From positions 1-18,198 of the forward strand of contig JAISRP010000161.1 in assembly GCA_031273585.1 (NCBI GenBank): 18,198 nt of DNA. Direction: 5' to 3'. Shown here piece by piece: positions 13,469-18,198 of the stretch. The DNA is from Synergistaceae bacterium (lineage in GTDB: Bacteria; Synergistota; Synergistia; Synergistales; Synergistaceae). Within the stretch, counting starts at the first letter, position 1; each line of letters starts with the position of its first letter. Both the position numbers and the translations under genes were made by a program. A model generated the notes under the pieces. That model saw nothing but the letters and a program-made list of their open reading frames with translations. It searched no databases and was not told the origin of the DNA.

Positions 13469-14929
13469 ATGGGACATCCCAGGATATACCCGACGGGGAC
13501 GACGTACTACAACGCGGATGAGGCGTATGGCGGGTACACGATCTTCCCATCCGCCAAGGGCGCGCTCCTGATCGACATGAGGGGCAACGAGGTGCAGCTG
13601 TGGGCCGGGCTGAACGGTTTTCCGAACAAGATACTGCCCGGCGGTTATGTCTTAGGCTCGCCGGGCGCGAGGAACCCCAGGCACGGCTTTCAGGATCACC
13701 TGGCGCTGCTGCAGGTGGATTGGGACGGACATATCGTCTGGAAATTTGAAAAAAACGAATATATCGAGGACCCCGACCGCGCGCCGGGGTATGCGGCGAG
13801 GCAGCACCATGACTATCAGCGGGAGGGGTCGCCGGTCGGCTACTACTCCCCCGCCTCGCAGCCCGAGCCCTGTTGCGGCAACACTCTGATACTAGTCCAC
13901 GAGGACGTGAGCAACCCAAGGATATCCGACAAGCCTCTGCTCGACGACAGGTTCATCGAGGTGACGTGGGACGGCGAGATCGTGTGGGACTGGCGGGCGA
14001 ACGAGCATTTCGACGAGCTCGGCTTCGACGAGGCGGCCAGGAACGCCCTCTTCCGAAGCCCCTCGGTCGTGACCACCGGGAGGGGCGACTGGCTTCACGT
14101 AAACTCGCTCTCGACCCTTGGCCCGAATAAATGGCACGACTCGGGGGACGAGCGATTCCACCCGGACAACATAATATGGGACGCCAGGAATGCCAATATC
14201 CTGGCCATCACCAGCAAGGCCACCGGCAGGGTCGTGTGGCGGATAGGCCCCGATTTCAGGGAGAACGAACCCGTGAGCCGGCTAGGCTGGATCATCGGAC
14301 AGCACCATCTGCACATGATCCCCCGGGGGCTGCCGGGCGAGGGCAACCTCCTGGTGTTCGACAACGGGGGGTGGGGCGGCTACGGCGCGCCGGGCGGAAC
14401 TTCGAAGCTTGGACAGAACAACATGCACCGCGATCACTCGCGCGTCATCGAGATTAACCCGGTGACCCTGGAGGTCGTGTGGGAATACACGGCGCGAAAC
14501 GCCGGCTTCTCGGACGAGTTCCGCTTTTACAGCCCCTACGTCAGCTCCGCTCAGCGGCTGCCGAACGGCAACACTCTCATAACCGAGGGCTCGGACGGCC
14601 GTATATTCGAGGTGACGCCTGAACACAAGACCGTGTGGGAGTATATAAACCCATACTACTCAAATTCTCTGGGCGGAACGCATAACATGGTCTATCGCGC
14701 GTATCGCGCGCCATACGAGTGGATACCGCAGCTCGACATCCCCAACGAGGAGCCGATCGCTTCGAAGGACATCCGCAGCTATCGGGTCCCCGGCGCCGCC
14801 TCGGGCGTCGTGCTTGAAAACGAGACGGCGACAGGCGGCGTGGACCCAAGGAGCCTGGAGCCCGCGCCGCATGCGGCGGTAAACATCCGTACTCCCGAGC
14901 AGCGCAGGGGCGCCAGGGATTTTGAATGA
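13469..14929 (+). CDS. assT: Arylsulfotransferase-like protein, copy 3
   Basis: The 486-residue ASST-family protein is cotranscribed with the second binding protein. It keeps every histidine motif of copy 2: RQHHDYQREG, GDWLHVNS, RFHPDNI, GQHHLHMIPRG and HRDHSRV. It also shares the tail TPEQRRGARDFE (VPEQRAGVRDFE in copy 2). The N-terminus MGHPRIYPTGTTYYNADEAY is the same as in copy 2 and holds no signal peptide, so the protein should be cytosolic. Copies 2 and 3 are therefore a recent duplicate pair and copy 1 is older or faster evolving. Whether the product transfers sulfate between phenols or serves another sulfur ester cannot be told from the sequence. Confidence 0.83.
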   Translation: MGHPRIYPTGTTYYNADEAYGGYTIFPSAKGALLIDMRGNEVQLWAGLNGFPNKILPGGYVLGSPGARNPRHGFQDHLALLQVDWDGHIVWKFEKNEYIEDPDRAPGYAARQHHDYQREGSPVGYYSPASQPEPCCGNTLILVHEDVSNPRISDKPLLDDRFIEVTWDGEIVWDWRANEHFDELGFDEAARNALFRSPSVVTTGRGDWLHVNSLSTLGPNKWHDSGDERFHPDNIIWDARNANILAITSKATGRVVWRIGPDFRENEPVSRLGWIIGQHHLHMIPRGLPGEGNLLVFDNGGWGGYGAPGGTSKLGQNNMHRDHSRVIEINPVTLEVVWEYTARNAGFSDEFRFYSPYVSSAQRLPNGNTLITEGSDGRIFEVTPEHKTVWEYINPYYSNSLGGTHNMVYRAYRAPYEWIPQLDIPNEEPIASKDIRSYRVPGAASGVVLENETATGGVDPRSLEPAPHAAVNIRTPEQRRGARDFE

Positions 14930-14950
14930 TCTAAAAAATCACAGGCAGAG

Positions 14951-14973
14951 GACCGTGGGCGCCGCCCACGGTC
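14951..14973 (+). repeat. Mosaic intergenic repeat, copy 6 (single stem only)
   Basis: GACCGTGGGC-GCC-GCCCACGGTC is a perfect ten-base stem with a three-base loop, equal to the first stem of the repeat but extended by GGTC on the right, which makes the palindrome longer than in other copies. No T tract follows. It lies after arylsulfotransferase copy 3 and may be a minimal transcript-end hairpin. Confidence 0.6.
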
Positions 14974-15083
14974 TTGAACCCGTTTAGCTACTTTCATATT
15001 CGGCGGATAAGGGGGATAATGTCCCTGCTGAAAAAATAGCTTGACGGGCGCGGCGGCGCTCTGAAATTTATGGAGGTGTCATT

Positions 15084-16463
15084 ATGTCCAAGAAGAAGAT
15101 ACTCTTCGGAATCGACGACAAGCCGTCACTGCCGGTGGCGATTTTGGCCGGGGCGCAGCACGTTTTGACGCTCTTCGGGGCGACGACCCTCGTCCCTCTC
15201 ATATTTGGCCCGTCGATGGGGATGTCCCCCGAGCAGATAGCGGCGTTTCTGGGCTGCGTTTACTTCGGCATGGGTATAGCCACCCTCGTTCAGACTCACC
15301 CGGCTATGGGCTCCGGGCTGCCCATCGTGCAGGGCTCCAGCTTCAGCTTCATACCTCCGATAATGACGATCGCCGCCATATATGGGGCGCAGGGGCCGGA
15401 GGTCATAATGCAGTACACGGGCGGCGCGCTCATAGTCGGCGGCCTGGTACTGGGCCTGATCGGCTACACGGGGCTCGTGGGCAAAATCAGGCGCGTCATA
15501 ACGCCGGTCGTCATAGGGCCGACCATAATGGCGATAGGGTTCTCGCTCGCCGGAACGGCCATAGGCAGCGCCTCGACTTACTGGCCCGTGTCGATCCTGG
15601 TGGTCGTGCTCGTGTTCTTCTTCAGCCTCATCAGCAAAAACCGCTTCTTCAATATCTTTGCCATTCTGGCCTCCATATCGATCGCCTACCTCGTCTGCCT
15701 GCTAGGTTCCCTGGCCGGCCTGTTTCAGGAGGGTCACGCGGCTTATGTTAATCTAGCCTCGGTGGCCGGCGCAAAGTGGCTCCGCCTAGACGTGATCGTC
15801 CCGTGGGGCGTTCCGAAATTTTCACTGGAGGCGGTCGGCGCGATCTCCGCGGGTTTTCTGTGCGTCATGATAGAGTCCATAGGGGACTATCACTCCTGCG
15901 CGTTCGCAGCTGGCATAGACGACCCGAGCGAGAAGCAGGTGAGCAGGGGCATCGGGGCCGAGGGGTTCACCTGCGCCCTCTCTGGGTTATTTGGGTCAGT
16001 CGGCACGACCTCGTACACGGAGAACATAGGCCTCATCGGCCTGACAGGCGTCGCGAGCCGGCATGTCGTCCGGATTGGAGCGGTCATACTCATCCTGATG
16101 TCCTTCGTCGGCAAGCTCGGAGCCCTGATTGCCACGATGCCGAACCCAGTCATCGGAGGAGCGTATATCACCCTCTTCGGCACGATAGGCGCGCTGGGCA
16201 TCCAAAACCTGATGCGGGCGGATATCGGCAGTCAGAGGAACATCCTGATAGTTGGATTTGCGTTTCTCATGTCGCAGGGACTGCCCACCTGGGTCGACCC
16301 GAATCAGGCCGTCTTCACGTCGGCCCTGGGGGACGTGCTGGGCAAGACGGTCTGGGCCATCCTGAACACCAAAATGGCAGTGGCCGCGATCTGCGCCATA
16401 ATCTGCGATTCGCTGATCCCCGGCACGCCGGAGGAACGGGGGATACAGGGGCGTAAGGGGTAA
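15084..16463 (+). CDS. NCS2 (nucleobase-ascorbate) family permease
   Basis: The 459-residue inner-membrane protein is a proton- or sodium-coupled uptake carrier of the xanthine/uracil class. Family marks are the GAQHVLTLFGATTLVP segment in the first membrane span (Gln25-His26), ESIGDYHS (Glu264) and the NAT signature TENIGLIGLTGVASR (Glu313 on), which holds substrate-binding positions. About 14 hydrophobic segments are expected and broadly visible. GGAGGTG lies five bases before the ATG. Xanthine, urate and uracil members cannot be told apart by eye. It stands alone, 154 bases after the arylsulfotransferase gene, and has no obvious purine genes beside it. No purine riboswitch was recognised in its leader. 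Its tie to the sulfur genes is unclear. Confidence 0.9.
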   Translation: MSKKKILFGIDDKPSLPVAILAGAQHVLTLFGATTLVPLIFGPSMGMSPEQIAAFLGCVYFGMGIATLVQTHPAMGSGLPIVQGSSFSFIPPIMTIAAIYGAQGPEVIMQYTGGALIVGGLVLGLIGYTGLVGKIRRVITPVVIGPTIMAIGFSLAGTAIGSASTYWPVSILVVVLVFFFSLISKNRFFNIFAILASISIAYLVCLLGSLAGLFQEGHAAYVNLASVAGAKWLRLDVIVPWGVPKFSLEAVGAISAGFLCVMIESIGDYHSCAFAAGIDDPSEKQVSRGIGAEGFTCALSGLFGSVGTTSYTENIGLIGLTGVASRHVVRIGAVILILMSFVGKLGALIATMPNPVIGGAYITLFGTIGALGIQNLMRADIGSQRNILIVGFAFLMSQGLPTWVDPNQAVFTSALGDVLGKTVWAILNTKMAVAAICAIICDSLIPGTPEERGIQGRKG

Positions 16464-16590
16464 GAGGTGGGGTAAGTGATCCAATGCTGACGATGAACGA
16501 AAAGAGGTTAGAAGACATTGTTGTTAGATATTTTAACTGTGCATGAATTATGAGCCAAGTAAAATAATGTGCTAGTTCTGAGGTTAAAAG
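16464..16590 (+). other. Gene-free spacer marking a fall in GC content
   Basis: Nothing recognisable is coded here. Base composition drops visibly from GC-rich upstream to AT-rich downstream. It probably marks the joint between the sulfur region and a segment of other origin. No intact insertion-sequence end could be identified. Confidence 0.4.
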
Positions 16591-16591
16591 A

Positions 16592-16850
16592 ATCCCTACC
16601 ACGCTACGAGAGGCTGTACGCAGAGACCGAGGCAAAAATCCCGAGCCCGCAGCATGTATTATCGACAGCCAGGCGGTGAAGACCAAGGATCTTGGCGGAG
16701 AGGCTCGAGTATACGCTGGGACTGTTGTTTTATATCCTGATTCATTCGGCTGGGATACAGGACCGGGATGGAGCAGATCTGGTATTTGAGGCTATAAAGC
16801 ATATTTTTCGGGTAAGCTCGGATACTTTTAAAATATGCTTTGAAGATTGA
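16592..16850 (+). pseudogene. IS5-type transposase remnant
   Basis: Two pieces of a DDE transposase lie in different frames. The first, read from about 16598, gives LREAVRRDRGKNPEPAACI then IDSQAVKTKDLGG, the first catalytic-Asp region of IS5-group enzymes. The second, from 16713, gives TLGLLFYILIHSAGIQDRDG then ADLVFEAIKHIF, the region normally reached some 15-20 residues later, with the second Asp. The link carrying the usual YDAGKK-type stretch is deleted and the frame changes. The N-terminal and C-terminal thirds are missing. It ends four bases before the regulator stop codon. It cannot make an active transposase. Confidence 0.8.
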
Positions 16851-16853
16851 AGG

Positions 16854-17744
16854 TCAAATCTGCTTTTCCCAAAGGGTCCGCGCGTTCATCATTTTTTTGT
16901 AGAAAAAATCTATAAATACATTATATACATCAAGACAGCGAACTTTCCTATAGTACAGCAGGCGGGTTTGTCTTTTGTATTGAGAATCGCTGATATTTGC
17001 GATGTCCTGAGTAAACAAGCCCTCATCCTCTGGGACGCTAATGGACGGGATCAGAGAAAATCCCAGCCCCTCCTTGATGTATTCTATGCAACTGGATGTG
17101 CTATAGGTATGAATTAAAATATTTCGCGGCGTGGAGAAATTATTACACCACCAGCTGTCAATTTGATCCTGCTAATGAGTATCCGTACGATAGCTTATAA
17201 AGGGTAAATGAGCCAGATCCTCCAACTCCAACGGCTTAGACGATACGATTTTTATCGTTTCTTCGAAAACGAGGATTTGTTCCTCCTCCCAGTGGTGTCT
17301 GCCCCGCACGACGCTGATTAATATTTCCTGTCGCTGTAATTGGTCCATTAACTCGCTGCTGAGACCGGAGTATAGTATGAGAGTGGCATCCGGGTATATA
17401 CAGTTGAACTCCCGGAAAAGGGAGGGCAGATACTTTGTCGCAAAGAACGGGGGCGCGCCTATGTGTATAGTGCCGCTGACGATCCCTTCCCTGTTTTGCA
17501 CATGCTCTACGATTTCATTATATTGGCTCAACATCTTGTCAGAATATGACAATAGGCGCTCTCCGGCGTTTGTAAACGTGATTCCTCTATTGTTCTTGAT
17601 AAAAAGCTGGACGCCCATCTCATTTTCAATTTTTTTCAGGCGATATGTTATAGCAGGCTGCGATAAATATAATTTATCCGCGGTTCTGGATGCGCTCTTT
17701 TCCTCTCTCAGGAATTTTATCAGCTCCCAATCTTTGTTATCCAT
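16854..17744 (-). pseudogene. LysR-family regulator with one in-frame TAG
   Basis: Read on the minus strand from ATG at 17744, residues 1-190 hold the winged helix-turn-helix (ADKLYLSQPAITYRLKKIE, about 22-40) and the first part of the effector domain. A TAG at 17174-17172 interrupts it after YRTDTH. The same frame then continues without a stop for 105 codons (QDQIDSWWCNNF onward, with EGLGFSLIPS) to TGA at 16856-16854. The total of 296 codons is the normal LysR length, so one base change explains the break. A CAG-to-TAG change is one simple route. It may be a young pseudogene, a sequencing error, or read through by a suppressor tRNA; the first two are likelier. AAAGGAGG lies upstream (17756-17763). 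It is divergent from the gene at 18038, its likely target. Confidence 0.82.
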
Positions 17745-18037
17745 GTTGTTTTTCGCCTCCTTTGCAATAAAAATCTTTTATGGACGCTATAAACATTATA
17801 AGGTTCCATTTATATCAAGCAACCATTATGATGGATTCACTTGAACAAATCTCTGCCGACGTTTACGAAAACTCAGAAAAATTATCAGCTGCGATGCGGC
17901 TTGGCGTATCGTTGAGAGTTTGTTTATGTGTTTCGCATACGTTTACCGTCTCAGGCTTTGCGTTTTTAAACTGAATGAAGTATGGAATTATAGTTTAAGA
18001 CTCGTCGAACTCTACACAATTCCTTTGAGGAAGTGAA
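17745..18037. other. Divergent intergenic region between the LysR gene and the PEP mutase-family gene
   Basis: This 293-base AT-rich stretch should carry both promoters. A plus-strand reading frame near 17828 has no ribosome site and no family resemblance and was left out. A possible plus promoter is TTGCGT (17958-17963), 17 bases, TATGGA (17981-17986). On the minus strand TATAAT occurs at 17800-17795. Confidence 0.4.
17788..17800. promoter_or_regulatory. Candidate LysR-type operator over the regulator's own -10 box
   Basis: TATAA-ACA-TTATA is a perfect dyad that also fits the T-N11-A form of LysR-family sites. Its right half, read on the minus strand, is TATAAT, a consensus -10 box facing the regulator gene, 50 bases before its ATG. 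This would suit autorepression. TTGATA lies further up but only 12 bases away, so no well-spaced -35 was found. Confidence 0.35.
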
Positions 18038-18198
18038 ATGTGGATGAAACTGAAAGAAATGATTCAACAGAAGGAAATTATTGTCGCAATGGGTTGCCAT
18101 GATCCGCTTTCCGCGATGACCCTCGAACGCGTAGGTTTCAAAGTTGCTTACCTGGGCGGCTGGGCGGTCGGTGCGCAATTGGGCGTAACGGAGCCTCT
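18038..18198 (+). CDS. Isocitrate lyase/PEP mutase-family enzyme, N-terminal part (runs off window)
   Basis: The first 53 residues are seen. After MWMKLKEMIQQKE comes IIVAMGCHDPLSAMTLERVGF and then KVAYLGGWAVGAQLGVTEP, the first strand and substrate-loop region of the PEP mutase/isocitrate lyase superfamily (2-methylisocitrate lyase, oxaloacetate decarboxylase, carboxyphosphonoenolpyruvate mutase and relatives). The catalytic loop is outside the window, so the reaction is unknown. GAGGAAG lies four bases before the ATG at 18038; an in-frame ATG at 18044 is also possible. The divergent LysR-family gene is its likely regulator. Base composition is lower in GC than the sulfur genes to the left. 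Confidence 0.8.
   Translation, partial: MWMKLKEMIQQKEIIVAMGCHDPLSAMTLERVGFKVAYLGGWAVGAQLGVTEP

Noticed and set aside
14974..15083. Purine riboswitch or TTGACG promoter (15041-15046) ahead of the NCS2 permease
   Set aside because: No aptamer core was recognised, and the -10 at the right spacing is poor and would overlap the ribosome site.
16854..17744. Pyrrolysine at the LysR TAG
   Set aside because: LysR regulators are not known pyrrolysine proteins and no Pyl genes are in the window; a mutation or error is simpler.
17780..17974. Small plus-strand gene in the divergent intergenic region
   Set aside because: It has no ribosome site and no recognisable motif, and it covers the likely operator.
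1..18198. CRISPR array, tRNA or rRNA genes
   Set aside because: No regularly spaced short repeats and no cloverleaf or rRNA-like stretches were seen by eye; the dispersed repeats are single intergenic copies.

Overview
The window reads as part of a sulfur-metabolism region from a GC-rich, probably anaerobic diderm bacterium. Codon use is heavy in AGG/AGA for arginine and ATA for isoleucine, exported proteins carry Sec signals without a lipobox, and arylsulfotransferase-type genes are present. This would fit Synergistota, but no rRNA or other lineage marker is in the window, so the placement is an inference.

Positions 1-2660 hold a cysteine-synthesis set of the kind known from Mycobacterium tuberculosis: the C-terminal part of a CysM-type cysteine synthase, a Mec+-type JAMM metallopeptidase, a CysO-like sulfur-carrier protein ending in Gly-Gly plus a five-residue tail, and a MoeZ-like E1 enzyme with a rhodanese domain. 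Positions 2940-6326 hold a family 2A (SrpI-type) encapsulin shell gene, a SufS-type cysteine desulfurase with an extra ~85-residue N-terminal region (expected cargo-loading segment) and a serine O-acetyltransferase. The desulfurase is interrupted by a -1 frameshift at a run of six A. Together these genes suggest sulfur flow from an encapsulated desulfurase, through the rhodanese/E1 protein and the carrier thiocarboxylate, into cysteine. This link is inferred from gene order.

Positions 6541-14929 hold a sulfonate/taurine/nitrate-class ABC importer (binding protein, ATPase, permease), then two tandem cytosolic arylsulfotransferase-like genes, then a second binding protein with a third arylsulfotransferase-like gene. 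The binding-protein and arylsulfotransferase genes are paralogues from local duplication. The first arylsulfotransferase copy has lost several histidines kept in the other two. An NCS2 nucleobase/ascorbate-type permease follows (15084-16463).

Four long and two short copies of a mosaic intergenic repeat separate these transcription units, all in the same orientation. The long copies look like two-way terminators: GC-rich hairpins, a T tract, a central perfect palindrome, an A tract and more GC-rich hairpins.

After about 16,480 the sequence is visibly more AT-rich. It holds a degraded IS5-type transposase, a divergent LysR-family regulator with one in-frame TAG, and the start of an isocitrate lyase/PEP mutase-family gene. 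This looks like a separate, probably transferred, segment.
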